A model generated the notes under the pieces. It saw only the letters and a list, made by a program, of their open reading frames with translations, was not told where the DNA came from and did no database searches. From Alphaproteobacteria bacterium (GTDB lineage: Bacteria; Pseudomonadota; Alphaproteobacteria; DSM-16000; Inquilinaceae): a DNA stretch of 64,000 nt. Position numbers and translations under genes: made by a program. The stretch's first letter is position 1, and each line of letters starts with the position of its first letter. Positions 40,982-49,758 of this stretch are shown here, in pieces. The DNA lies in assembly GCA_028284045.1 (NCBI GenBank), contig JANQSN010000053.1, forward strand, positions 1 to 64,000, written 5' to 3'.

Positions 40982-43315
40982 ATGAGAATCGAGCAGATCG
41001 AGCTGGGCAATTTCCGTAAACTGCAAAGCGTCAATATCGGCGTTTCGGAGCAGAAGACCGTTTTCGTCGGGGCAAACAATAGTGGGAAAACTTCCGCGAT
41101 GTTTGCGCTCCGCTACTTTTTACTGGAACGTGAGCGATCAAAGTTCACGTTGAATGATTTCACACTCTCTTACTGGCCCACCATCGAGGAAATGGGCCGC
41201 TCCTGGGAGGACGCAAAGGCAGCCGCGCAGGAGCTCCCTGCTCCGGATTGGGCACCTTTCCTCCCATTCTTGGATGTCTGGCTCGTTGTAGAAAAGAGCG
41301 AGGCACACTTCGTCCAGAAGCTTATCCCCACGCTGGACTGGGATGGAGGACGCCTTGGCGTCAGGTTGAGGCTTGAACCAAGAGACCCTGAACAACTCCA
41401 GAAGGACTTTCTAGCCGCCCGGGAAGAGGCAAAAGCGATAGAAGCTGTTGATGAGCGCGGCGATGGTGGAGGCTCGGGCAAGAGCGGGAGCAGCCCGGTC
41501 ATTTTGTGGCCTAGGAGCCTCACGGAGTATCTGCAGCGACGCTTCAGCAGCCAATTCACCGTCAAAGCCTACATTCTTGACCCAGCGAAGTTGGCTAAAC
41601 CAGAGCACGGGCTTGCCACACCCCAAGCTCTTGACGGTGATGCTACGCCGATTGAGGGGGAGCCATTTAAGGGGCTCATTCGTATTGATGAAATTCCTGC
41701 GCAGCGGGGCTTCGGCCAGCTTGATGGCCCGTCGGATCCAGACGAGGACGGGCCTGCGGTCCGAGCTTCAACCACTCGGAGGCTATCTGAGCAGTTGCGG
41801 AGGTACTGGAATCGGCACCTCGATCCATTTGATAGCCCAGATGCCAAAGATATCGAGGCGCTGCGGGCGATCGAGCACGCGCAGGGGGCTTTTGATGACC
41901 GCCTGCGCGAAGGGTTTGGTGAAGCCCTCAATGAGGTTGAGGGATTGGGCTATCCTGGTGTCACCGACCCTCGCCTGAAGATTGCCACCCGTCTGAAACC
42001 CGTAGACGGATTGAACCACGAAGCGGCTGTTCAATACATGATCCAGGTGCTGGATGGCGAAAGCGCCATCGACCTGTATTTGCCCGAGGACTCGAACGGG
42101 TTAGGCTATCAGAATCTGATATCGATGGTCTTCCGTTTGATGAGCGCACGGGATGCCTGGATGCGTGTCGGAAAAGCAGCGTCGAAGTCCGAAGCGGTGT
42201 CGGACGCCCTCATTCCGCCCCTACATTTGGTATTGATTGAAGAGCCGGAGGCATATCTCCATACACAGGTACAACAGGTCTTCATCCGGCAGGCATACAA
42301 GATTCTCCGTAACCATAAAGAGCTAAAGAAGAAAAAATCTACGCTGACGACGCAGATGATCGTCAGCACCCACTCAAGCCACCTTGCGCACGAATGCGAT
42401 TTCGATTCCCTGAGATATTTCCGACGACTTCCCGCTTCAAGAAAGGGCGTCCCGCTCTCTTCGGTCGTCGACTTGGGTGGTGCCTTCGGCACAGATGTAC
42501 AGACGAAACGCTTTGTAACTCGATATGTGAAGGTCACGCATTGCGACCTGTTTTTCGCGGACGCTGCGGTGCTGGTGGAAGGACCTGCCGAGCGCATTCT
42601 GGTTCCGTTTTTTCTGCGGCACCAATCGGACTTGCAGGATTTACAAGAATGCTACGTGACGTGGCTCGAAATTGGAGGCAGCCACGCACACAGGCTTAGG
42701 AGCCTGATCGAGCAACTCGGGCTCACAACCCTCATCATAACCGATCTGGACGCAACGGACGTTAACAACAAATCCGTCGCGCCGGTGCGTGGCGCAAAAC
42801 AGAGAACCCGCAACACTACCCTCAAGACATGGTGCCCAAAGCAGGATGATCTTGACACTTTGCTCGATCTGAAGCCGGAGAATAAGGTCACAGATTATCC
42901 TGCAAATGGCTTTTCGATCAGGGTTGCCTATCAATGTCCGATCGAGGTTGATTTCAAAGGCGCGAAGGCCGAATTCGTTTCCCACACTCTGGAAGATGCC
43001 CTTGCGGCTCAGAACCTCCATCTCTTTTCATCGGGTGACGGCAAGGGATTGTTCACCAAGTTTAAGGTGGCCATCGACGGTAGCTCAACGATCCCCGAGC
43101 TGCAGGCGAATCTGTTTGATGAGCTGAGAGAGGGAGGCAAGGCGGAATTCGCGCTTGATCTGTTAGAATTGGAGAACCCCGGCACTCTACAGCCACCGCT
43201 GTATATTCGCGAAGGCCTGGTTTGGCTGACCACACAACTTAGGAAGGTTCAGGAGGACCTTGGGGTCCCGTTGCCCGTGCGTGAGGCGCCTGAGAAGTCG
43301 GTGAAGGCATCGTGA
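40982..43315 (+). CDS. OLD-family ATP-dependent endonuclease (class 2 OLD, Gabija GajA-like)
   Basis: The 777-residue protein has an N-terminal ABC-type ATPase with Walker A GANNSGKTS (30-38), signature NGLGYQNLI (372-380), Walker B LVLIEEPEAYLH (417-428) and H-loop VSTHSSHL (461-468). A TOPRIM nuclease domain follows with VLVEGPAERILV (Glu 533) and IITDLDATD (586-593). OLD proteins with an adjacent UvrD-type helicase form class 2, which includes GajA of the Gabija antiphage system. GajA is usually near 580 residues, so this protein is clearly longer, mainly through an insertion in the ATPase lobe (about 130-345). AAGGGG lies 8 nt before the ATG. It overlaps the helicase gene by 4 nt. Confidence 0.88.
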   Translation: MRIEQIELGNFRKLQSVNIGVSEQKTVFVGANNSGKTSAMFALRYFLLERERSKFTLNDFTLSYWPTIEEMGRSWEDAKAAAQELPAPDWAPFLPFLDVWLVVEKSEAHFVQKLIPTLDWDGGRLGVRLRLEPRDPEQLQKDFLAAREEAKAIEAVDERGDGGGSGKSGSSPVILWPRSLTEYLQRRFSSQFTVKAYILDPAKLAKPEHGLATPQALDGDATPIEGEPFKGLIRIDEIPAQRGFGQLDGPSDPDEDGPAVRASTTRRLSEQLRRYWNRHLDPFDSPDAKDIEALRAIEHAQGAFDDRLREGFGEALNEVEGLGYPGVTDPRLKIATRLKPVDGLNHEAAVQYMIQVLDGESAIDLYLPEDSNGLGYQNLISMVFRLMSARDAWMRVGKAASKSEAVSDALIPPLHLVLIEEPEAYLHTQVQQVFIRQAYKILRNHKELKKKKSTLTTQMIVSTHSSHLAHECDFDSLRYFRRLPASRKGVPLSSVVDLGGAFGTDVQTKRFVTRYVKVTHCDLFFADAAVLVEGPAERILVPFFLRHQSDLQDLQECYVTWLEIGGSHAHRLRSLIEQLGLTTLIITDLDATDVNNKSVAPVRGAKQRTRNTTLKTWCPKQDDLDTLLDLKPENKVTDYPANGFSIRVAYQCPIEVDFKGAKAEFVSHTLEDALAAQNLHLFSSGDGKGLFTKFKVAIDGSSTIPELQANLFDELREGGKAEFALDLLELENPGTLQPPLYIREGLVWLTTQLRKVQEDLGVPLPVREAPEKSVKAS

Positions 43316-45219
43316 TGTCCGATGTAGCCACCGAATCGAATGCTAACCTCGATGACCCGGTCGATGACGAGATTGCGGGATTTCTTAATCCTGCCAAGCC
43401 ACAGAGCTTCTTCCTTTATGCCGGTGCGGGTTCGGGTAAGACACGCTCACTAGTAAAGGCGCTCAATGCAATTCGGCGAGCCTATGGTCGTCAGCTAGCT
43501 TATCAAGGTAAACGAGTTGGGGTCATTACCTACACGAATGCCGCATGCGACGAAATTCAAAGTCGTATTGATTTCCACCCACTCTTCTACGTTTCGACGA
43601 TCCACAGCTTTGCCTGGGAGTTAATCAAGGGTTTTAGTGGCGATATTCGAGAATGGCTCAGGACGGACCTACGAGCAGATATTGAAAGACTGACTGCGGA
43701 AGAGGCTAAGGGACGTCCCGGCACAAAAGCATCCATCACCCGTCAAGCGCAGATAGAATCCAAGACAAGGCGTCTTGGTCGCCTCGACACAATACGGAAA
43801 TTCGCATACAGCCCGACTGGTGAGAACCGCGAGCCTAATTCGCTCAATCATTCTGAGGTGATTGCGATCTCTGCCGACTTCATTACTTCTAAGCCGCTAA
43901 TGAAAAGGATTCTGATCGGAAGATTCCCATTTCTGCTTATAGATGAGAGCCAGGATACAAACCGGCGGCTGATGGACGCGTTTCTGGAGACGGCTAAGAA
44001 ACACGATTCAGAGTTCGCACTGGGTTTAATCGGTGATGTTATGCAGCGCATATACGCTGACGGAAAGGAAAGGATCGAGCAAAGTCTTCCAGCATCTTGG
44101 CCTACGCCATCAAAGAAGCTCAATCACCGTTGCCCGAAGCGCCTAGTCACCCTCATCAATAAAATTCGTTCGGATGTGGATACGCATGTGCAGGTTCCGC
44201 GAACGGATGCGATTGAGGGATGTATTCGTCTGTTCATCTGCAGGTCGGATGCGAATGACAGAAGGGCAGTCGAAGACTCCGTTCGGCGACAAATGGCGGA
44301 GAAAACTGGCGACGAGAGCTGGCGTGAGCACGATTCCTGTAAGATTCTTACGCTTGAACATCATATGGCTGCAGTTCGTCTTGGCTTCAGCGGTGTATTT
44401 GATCCACTGTACGGGATAGATGAATGGCGTACCGGCCTGCTGGATGGGAGCTTTCCTCCAACGCGGTTCTTTGCCCAGAATCTGTTGCCGTTGGTGCAGG
44501 CACAACAGAATGGTGACAGATTTGCCGTGGCGAGGATCGTTCGCAGCAATTGTCCATTCCTCTCAGCCCAAGCGCTCAAGGAGGCAGGTGATCCTGGCAA
44601 TCTGCTCCGGTTGGCACAGGCCGGAGTCGATGCGTTGGCGGCTCTCTGGAGAGGGGGTGAGCCGACTTGCGGGCAGGCCTTGAAGAGCGTTGCGGAAAGC
44701 GGGCTCTTCGAGATTCCCGACCGACTATCGCCGGTCCTTAGGGTTCTCCAGAAGGGCGTCTCGGACGGCGCGGAACAGCTCGAACCGGATGACCCGGTTA
44801 CGCCGGAAACTTCAGCTCTTCTTACTTTCCTTGAGGCACCTTTCGGGCAGATTGATCTTTATCAGCAGTATGTGTCGGGCCTCGCTCCCTTCGATACCCA
44901 CCAAGGTGTCAAGGGGCGGGAGTTTGATCGAGTCATGGTGATCATGGACGATGCGCAGGCGCGCGGGTTCATGTTTGGATACGAGAAGTTGCTTGGTGCT
45001 AAGGCCGCGACGCAGAATGAAATGAAGAATGCCGCAGACGGAAGAGAGACGGGTATCGATCGTACACGCCGCCTCCTCTACGTTACCTGCAGCCGTGCGG
45101 AGAGAAGCCTTGCGCTTGTTGCTTATACAGAGAATCCAACGGCAGTTAAGTCACACGTCTTGCATAACGGCTGGTTTACCGAAGAGGAAATTGATGTGGA
45201 GATCGAAGGCGCAAAGTGA
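43312..45219 (+). CDS. UvrD/PcrA-like helicase (GajB-like partner of the OLD nuclease)
   Basis: The 635-residue superfamily 1 helicase has Walker A AGAGSGKT (37-44), motif Ia-like VGVITYTNAACDEI, motif Ic VSTIHSFAWEL, Walker B FLLIDESQDTNR, motif III GLIGDVMQRIY, motif IV-type LNHRCPKRLV and the late motifs VKGREFDRVMVIMD and RLLYVTCSRAERSLALV. ATG overlaps the nuclease stop (ATGA). In Gabija the helicase binds the nuclease complex and produces DNA ends or senses nucleotides; a similar role is likely. GajB is around 490 residues, so this is longer. Lower GC than the neighbouring transfer genes suggests separate acquisition. Confidence 0.88.
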   Translation: MMSDVATESNANLDDPVDDEIAGFLNPAKPQSFFLYAGAGSGKTRSLVKALNAIRRAYGRQLAYQGKRVGVITYTNAACDEIQSRIDFHPLFYVSTIHSFAWELIKGFSGDIREWLRTDLRADIERLTAEEAKGRPGTKASITRQAQIESKTRRLGRLDTIRKFAYSPTGENREPNSLNHSEVIAISADFITSKPLMKRILIGRFPFLLIDESQDTNRRLMDAFLETAKKHDSEFALGLIGDVMQRIYADGKERIEQSLPASWPTPSKKLNHRCPKRLVTLINKIRSDVDTHVQVPRTDAIEGCIRLFICRSDANDRRAVEDSVRRQMAEKTGDESWREHDSCKILTLEHHMAAVRLGFSGVFDPLYGIDEWRTGLLDGSFPPTRFFAQNLLPLVQAQQNGDRFAVARIVRSNCPFLSAQALKEAGDPGNLLRLAQAGVDALAALWRGGEPTCGQALKSVAESGLFEIPDRLSPVLRVLQKGVSDGAEQLEPDDPVTPETSALLTFLEAPFGQIDLYQQYVSGLAPFDTHQGVKGREFDRVMVIMDDAQARGFMFGYEKLLGAKAATQNEMKNAADGRETGIDRTRRLLYVTCSRAERSLALVAYTENPTAVKSHVLHNGWFTEEEIDVEIEGAK

Positions 45220-45552
45220 AATCGAATAGTACCAATTGGCCTAGGTTGTCATGAACCTGGGCCCACATTCGCGGTTCTCGACCATGCAGTGGATGCTCCT
45301 AACCTGTCCGTCGTTGGTTGAGGAGCCGTCCCAGGATAGAGACGGCGAAGACAAAAACGCTGACGATCTCGTGCGCCGTGGGACCCCGCGGTTCAGGCGA
45401 TGACAGAGTGACGCAGCCAGTAACAGTAGAGCGGCAAGCGACGAGTCTCAGGCGCGTTTTAACGCTAAATACCACAGAGTTGGTCGCGATGATCTTCCTG
45501 GAGCAAAACATCGCACGTAATCATCATTTGTTGTTCGCCGTGACTCCATGAT
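45220..45552. other. Convergent intergenic region
   Basis: The 333 bp lie between the helicase gene and the minus-strand DUF3800 gene. Short overlapping frames are present, none with a ribosome site or family signature. No clear terminator hairpin was found. Confidence 0.5.
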
Positions 45553-46284
45553 CTACTTCCCGATCTCCAGTTCTGTAAGCTGTACATTGTCAACCGACAT
45601 AAAGGCGGGAGGAATTGGGCTGTGCCAGTACATTGCTTCGAAGTCCTTTGTTGCGCCACCCTTTCCTAACAGCTGATGGCGGCGTTGACGACCTGCCGTG
45701 TGCGCTACGAGGTCGGCGATCTCCAGTCCGGCCTCCATGCTCGCTTTCGGCATGAAACAACCGTCTACTTCGATTCGGCGGCCAGTTTCGTTGACGAGGT
45801 CCATTCTCGCGAGATCGAAATCCCGCTGGACAAGCTTGTCGCCGCGTTCCGAGGATTCGAACACCAAAGCCACCATCGAGATGTGAGGAAATGTCGCAGC
45901 GAGGCGCTTCACGAAGTTGACGGTGACCGAGGATATAGCACGATGACCATCAATACCCTCCGGTAGTGCGGTGTGTATGTCGCTCATAGCGGCAAAGCGC
46001 CAGAATGGCCGCTTTAGGAAATGGTTGATGCGTCTGATCTGCCGCATTGTTGGTTTCGACTGCTCGAATTCAACGGCATGAAACGGCTTGGCCCTCCCGC
46101 CAAGAGATTCGAACTTCAGCTTCCGCCACGGCTTCCTGAGTAGGGCTTCATAGTCGCTGCCAAGCGCAGCGCACCCACCCCGTCCGAAGGTGGGATTATT
46201 TGGGTCGCTATAGTCTTCGTTACCGGTTTCGTCAATGAAGACAACCAACATGTCCGGTCTGAGATTTAATGTGTCATTACTCAT
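45553..46284 (-). CDS. DUF3800 domain protein
   Basis: The 243-residue protein has LVVFIDETGNEDYSD (Asp-Glu at about 17-18) at the N-terminus and, near the C-terminus, MEAGLEIADLVAHTAGRQ (Asp about 203). These acidic residues form the characteristic pattern of DUF3800, a family with an RNase H-like fold frequently seen in phage-defence and mobile regions; its activity is not established. The next gene upstream on the same strand encodes an HExxH protein, 19 bp away, so they probably form a pair. No good ribosome site precedes the ATG. Confidence 0.8.
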   Translation of the reverse strand: MSNDTLNLRPDMLVVFIDETGNEDYSDPNNPTFGRGGCAALGSDYEALLRKPWRKLKFESLGGRAKPFHAVEFEQSKPTMRQIRRINHFLKRPFWRFAAMSDIHTALPEGIDGHRAISSVTVNFVKRLAATFPHISMVALVFESSERGDKLVQRDFDLARMDLVNETGRRIEVDGCFMPKASMEAGLEIADLVAHTAGRQRRHQLLGKGGATKDFEAMYWHSPIPPAFMSVDNVQLTELEIGK

Positions 46285-46303
46285 TGTGATTTAACAACAT
46301 TGT

Positions 46304-47362
46304 CTACGTTGGCAATGTATCAATGGTAAATGGAATATCTGCATACAACGACCCGTCGGCTTGCCGCGTCAGGATAATCCCGCCCTGCTTCAACACTTCG
46401 CGCGCGATTTCCTTCAGCGGGTCGAAGACCTTTGGCGACTCCCAAGAATCAGCCTTGGACCAAATCTCTCGCAATACCTCTGCCATTCTCCCAATAGAAT
46501 CTGCGTATTCGCTTGCAGCCAAGCGGTCCCGCGCGGTTGGTGCCGCATCCCAATCGCCTCCGCGGCCATCAATGTGACCGATGAGGTATGCAGCGAGCCG
46601 CAGAGGTTCAACCAACGGCCGTCCCGCATCTTCAATTACCCTGTTAACATCCCCGTGCCATCGGTACGCACGTATCGCCGTATTGGCTTCATCGCGAGCA
46701 GCCTCTAGCGCTCCCACAAAGCACTCCTCGTATGCAGACGCCTGTTCACGGCCGAAAACTGCACTCAGCCGACAAGCGGCATATTCTGTCCACAGCGACT
46801 CAACGATGGGCGCGAAAAACTCTTCCTCGCGGTCCGTGATGGGGACTTGGAGGATCTTTCCCGGAAACCGCTCGTCGCGACACTTCAGTTCAGCGATGTG
46901 CGCGCATTCATGCGCAACCAAGTATAGTGCTTGACTGAAGTACTCGTGCTTCTCGTCTTTAATTGGGAGGACAAACGGTGCACAAAAAACCAAGTGCGCC
47001 TTAACCACGCCGTCGCGGATGACCGCCGGCGCCATAGCCACGCCAATCATCCGATCGCCGCTTGTCCGCGTTAGTGGCCGGCTCGGTTCGTATCCTCGAT
47101 CGAGTTCCGCAAGAGCATCATCGTAGTCGAAGGCAACTGTAATTCCGTCGAGGCGGCTAAGGTCCATATATTGACTGATGAGTCGAACTGTAAGAGCAAT
47201 GTATCTTGCGAAATCCTCTGCTTCTGTGGCATCGGCAAAGCCGCGAGCCGACACCGGAAACGATTCCGGTGCCGATGGCTCTGGCAGGTCCTCTTCTCCA
47301 TTCATGAACATAAGCTTGTATCGTTCAAGGCAACTTACAAGATTTAGATGTTGAAGGTCCAT
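46304..47362 (-). CDS. HExxH-motif predicted metalloprotease paired with DUF3800
   Basis: The 352-residue protein carries YLVAHECAHIAELKCRDE (HExxH at 151-155) followed at about 185-195 by VESLWTEYAACRLSAVFG, whose glutamate is at the usual place of a third zinc ligand. It is soluble and acidic. This is the arrangement of a zincin, possibly an intracellular protease. The start at ATG 47362 is chosen because the upstream frame (to 47659) is GC-rich, low-complexity and antisense to the ardC leader. It is followed closely by the DUF3800 gene, forming a possible two-gene defence unit. Substrate unknown. Confidence 0.7.
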   Translation of the reverse strand: MDLQHLNLVSCLERYKLMFMNGEEDLPEPSAPESFPVSARGFADATEAEDFARYIALTVRLISQYMDLSRLDGITVAFDYDDALAELDRGYEPSRPLTRTSGDRMIGVAMAPAVIRDGVVKAHLVFCAPFVLPIKDEKHEYFSQALYLVAHECAHIAELKCRDERFPGKILQVPITDREEEFFAPIVESLWTEYAACRLSAVFGREQASAYEECFVGALEAARDEANTAIRAYRWHGDVNRVIEDAGRPLVEPLRLAAYLIGHIDGRGGDWDAAPTARDRLAASEYADSIGRMAEVLREIWSKADSWESPKVFDPLKEIAREVLKQGGIILTRQADGSLYADIPFTIDTLPT

Positions 47363-47683
47363 AGTTGCGCGTCCGGCTGGTGCCGGACCGGGCTCTACTC
47401 GCTGCACTCCCGAAGCCCCTTCGGGTCTCCGCCATCCGGTGACGATCCCTCGCGCTTCTGATCGGACAGCCTCCGGCTGACTTCCTTTCTTGTTGGGGGC
47501 CTGCGGCCCCAGGCCCGTCAAGGCCAAGCCCTTCGGGCGAGAACCGGGAGACCGTGGCTCCTCCGCTTGCGCTCCGTGCGCCCGCACCATCCCCCGGTTT
47601 TCGGCCTTGACCGCCGCACCCCCGCTCATTGCCGCGGGGCTAGTCGGTTGCATGCGCAACCCCTAGCTCAAAGGAAAAAGGCA
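47363..47683. other. Divergent region between the HExxH gene and ardC
   Basis: The 321 bp hold several G/C hairpins (for example GAAGCCCCTTCGGGTCTC at 47412, GGGGCCTGCGGCCCC at 47499 and AAGCCCTTCGGGC at 47527) and end with CCCCTAGCTCAAAGGAAA before ardC, which resembles the CCCCTAACCAAAGGAGAA before parB. No gene seen. Confidence 0.5.
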
Positions 47684-48580
47684 ATGAGGACAGATATTTA
47701 TGAGAAGGTCACCACGCAGATTGTGGCTGATTTGGAGAAGGGCGTGCGGCCTTGGCTGAAGCCATGGAGTGCCGAACACACCGCCGGACGGATCACGCGG
47801 CCCCTGCGCCATAACGGGCACCCCTACTCGGGCATCAACGTGCTCATGTTGTGGGGCTCTGCCGTCTCGGCAGGTTTCGCCGCGCCGATCTGGATGACGT
47901 ACCGGCAGGCGGTTGAACTGGGAGCCCACGTCCGCAAGGGCGAGAAGGGCTCGCCGGTCGTTTATGCCAGTTCGATCACGCGCACCGAAGCCGATGAGAA
48001 CGGCGACGAGACCGAGCGGGAAATCCCCTTTATGAAGGGATACACGGTTTTCAATGTCGAGCAGATCGACGGGCTACCCACGCACTATTACGGCAAGCCG
48101 GAGCCGCGCTTTGACGCACCTGCCCGCATCGAACACGCGGAAGGCTTCTTTGCGGCCCTCGGTGCCGAATTCCGCCATGGCGGGGACAAGGCCTACTACG
48201 CGGCGGGCAGCGACCATGTGCAGATGCCGCCCTTCGAGGCGTTCGCCGATGCCGAAAGCTACTACGCGACCTTGGCGCATGAATGCACGCACTGGACCAA
48301 GCACGCGAAGCGGCTGGACCGGGATTTCGGTCGCAAGCGCTGGGGCGATGAAGGATACGCCCGCGAGGAACTGGTCGCCGAGTTGGGCGCGGCCTTCCTG
48401 TGCGCCGACCTCGAATTGACCCCGGAAGTTCGCGAGGACCACAGCGCCTATATCGCCTCGAGGCTGAAGGTGCTGAAGGGCGACAAGCGGGCGATCTTCA
48501 GCGCCGCCGCCCACGCCCAGCGCGCCGCAGATTTCCTACATGGTCTTCAGGCCGCTCAGACCGAGGAACGGGCGGCATGA
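47684..48580 (+). CDS. ardC: ArdC-like antirestriction protein with zinc-protease domain
   Basis: The 298-residue protein has an N-terminal ArdC single-stranded DNA-binding domain (DIYEKVTTQIVADLEKGVRP, then HNGHPYSGINVLMLWGS and YRQAVELGAHVRKGEKGSPV) and a C-terminal zincin with TLAHECTHWTKHAKRL (HExxH, 199-203) and REELVAELGAAFLCADL (third ligand Glu). ArdC proteins protect incoming DNA from host restriction during transfer. ATG 47684 follows AAAGGA. It overlaps the next small gene by 4 nt. Confidence 0.88.
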   Translation: MRTDIYEKVTTQIVADLEKGVRPWLKPWSAEHTAGRITRPLRHNGHPYSGINVLMLWGSAVSAGFAAPIWMTYRQAVELGAHVRKGEKGSPVVYASSITRTEADENGDETEREIPFMKGYTVFNVEQIDGLPTHYYGKPEPRFDAPARIEHAEGFFAALGAEFRHGGDKAYYAAGSDHVQMPPFEAFADAESYYATLAHECTHWTKHAKRLDRDFGRKRWGDEGYAREELVAELGAAFLCADLELTPEVREDHSAYIASRLKVLKGDKRAIFSAAAHAQRAADFLHGLQAAQTEERAA

Positions 48581-48798
48581 GGCCGCCCGATACGATTTTC
48601 GTCGACGGCCGCGCCTTCAGCTGGCGGCGTCTCTGCACGCTTCGCCGCCAGCAGGTGGAGACCTGGAAGAAGACGCGCCCCCACCAACCTGCCCTGTTCG
48701 AGCTCAAGCAGGATGCCCGCCCGCGGCCGGAGCGCAGTGCCGCCGGACGCTATCAGGAGCCGGGCCTGTTGACATGGCAGCAGGAGTCCCGAGAGTGA
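48577..48798 (+). CDS. Small hypothetical protein coupled to ardC
   Basis: The 73-residue protein is basic (RPPDTIFVDGRAFSWRRLCT, RRQQVETWKKTRPHQPALFE). No family recognised. Its ATG overlaps the ardC stop (ATGA), showing coupled translation. Arg-rich composition would fit nucleic-acid binding. Similar small genes often follow ardC on alphaproteobacterial elements, as far as I recall. Confidence 0.6.
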   Translation: MRPPDTIFVDGRAFSWRRLCTLRRQQVETWKKTRPHQPALFELKQDARPRPERSAAGRYQEPGLLTWQQESRE

Positions 48799-48876
48799 CG
48801 AGGCACATGACCGGAGCCGGTAGCAGGCCGGTACGCCGGTCTGTCGGAAATCCGGGGTGTATTTCTCAGAGAAACA

Positions 48877-48885
48877 TGATATAAT
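48877..48885 (+). promoter_or_regulatory. Extended -10 promoter of the VbhA/Fic operon, probably leaderless
   Basis: TGA-TATAAT is an extended -10 element with a perfect hexamer (48880-48885). Transcription would start 6-8 nt later, at or next to the ATG at 48892. No ribosome site is present before that ATG, so the antitoxin mRNA is probably leaderless. Confidence 0.5.
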
Positions 48886-48891
48886 TAGTAT

Positions 48892-49116
48892 ATGAAACAA
48901 ACAAAGATCACCGCCGCCGAGGCTCGGGACTATCGTGCACGCCTTCAAGAGGCCGCCGCGTCGATGGCGATTGAGGGCATTGCCTTTACCGATGAGGAAG
49001 AGGCGGTCTTCGCCCATATGGCCGACGTCCGGATGACGCCGGAAGAGCGCCTGCGCTATCTCGACGATTACCTGACCGGCAGGGTCCGCCCACCAGTGCC
49101 CCAGCCGGCTGAATGA
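48892..49116 (+). CDS. VbhA-like antitoxin of the Fic toxin
   Basis: The 74-residue protein contains ASMAIEGI (about 23-30), the [S/T]xxxE inhibitory helix motif of class I Fic antitoxins such as VbhA, whose Glu blocks ATP in the Fic active site. The rest is helical (FTDEEEAVFAHMADVRMTPE, ERLRYLDDYLTGRV), typical of the antitoxin-VbhA domain. The stop overlaps the fic ATG by 4 nt, ensuring that the inhibitor is made first. It has no ribosome site but an extended -10 just before the start. Confidence 0.85.
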   Translation: MKQTKITAAEARDYRARLQEAAASMAIEGIAFTDEEEAVFAHMADVRMTPEERLRYLDDYLTGRVRPPVPQPAE

Positions 49117-49724
49117 CCGGACAGCAGGACCCGTACTGCTATCCCGGCACCGATCTTCTCCGCAACAAGGCCGACCTTAGGACCCAAGCGGCGCTTGAGC
49201 GCTTCGAGCGGATGATGGTGCGCGAGCGCATGGCCCAAGCGCCGCTGGCCTTCGAGATTTCGGACGCGGGCTACAAGGCGGTCCACGGCTATCTGTTTCA
49301 GGACGTCTATGATTGGGCCGGGCAGACCCGCACGGCGACCCGCTGGAACATCAACAAGGACGGGGCCGAGTTCACGCCCGCGCCGTTCGTCAACGTGCTG
49401 CTCAAACGCCAGTTCCAGATCATCAATGCCGAGCAGAACCTGCGCGGCCTGAGCGCTGACGAGTTCGCCGACCGGGCCGCGGACCACGCCTGCCAGCTCA
49501 ACGCCCTGCATCCCTTCCGCGAGGGCAACGGCCGAACGCTGCGGTTCTTCCTCAAGGTGCTCGCCCGCCAGGCCGGACACAGGCTCGATCTCCGGCGGAT
49601 CGACCCGGCGCTCTGGATCGAAGGCTCGATCACCGGCCTGCAAACCGGCGAAACCGAAACGCTGCGCCGGTCCATCCGCCCGGCAGTTTCCGTGTCGGGA
49701 GAGAACCGCAACCGGGAAACCTGA
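49113..49724 (+). CDS. Fic-domain AMP-transferase toxin (VbhT/FicT-like)
   Basis: The 203-residue protein has a complete Fic core: VYDWAGQTRT before the flap and the catalytic loop HPFREGNGRTLR (133-144) with catalytic His. It would transfer AMP from ATP to a hydroxyl of target proteins (DNA gyrase and topoisomerase IV for FicT toxins). It is short and has no secretion BID domain, so it acts inside the cell as a toxin-antitoxin module stabilising the element. Neutralised by the preceding gene product. Confidence 0.92.
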   Translation: MTGQQDPYCYPGTDLLRNKADLRTQAALERFERMMVRERMAQAPLAFEISDAGYKAVHGYLFQDVYDWAGQTRTATRWNINKDGAEFTPAPFVNVLLKRQFQIINAEQNLRGLSADEFADRAADHACQLNALHPFREGNGRTLRFFLKVLARQAGHRLDLRRIDPALWIEGSITGLQTGETETLRRSIRPAVSVSGENRNRET

Positions 49725-49758
49725 TCGATCCGGTTCGGGAAACATGGCCGCGCACAGG

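Noticed and set aside
47363-47659. N-terminal extension of the HExxH protein
   Set aside because: The extra 99 codons are low-complexity and antisense to the hairpin-rich ardC leader, whereas the rest of the gene is lower in GC and coherent from ATG 47362.
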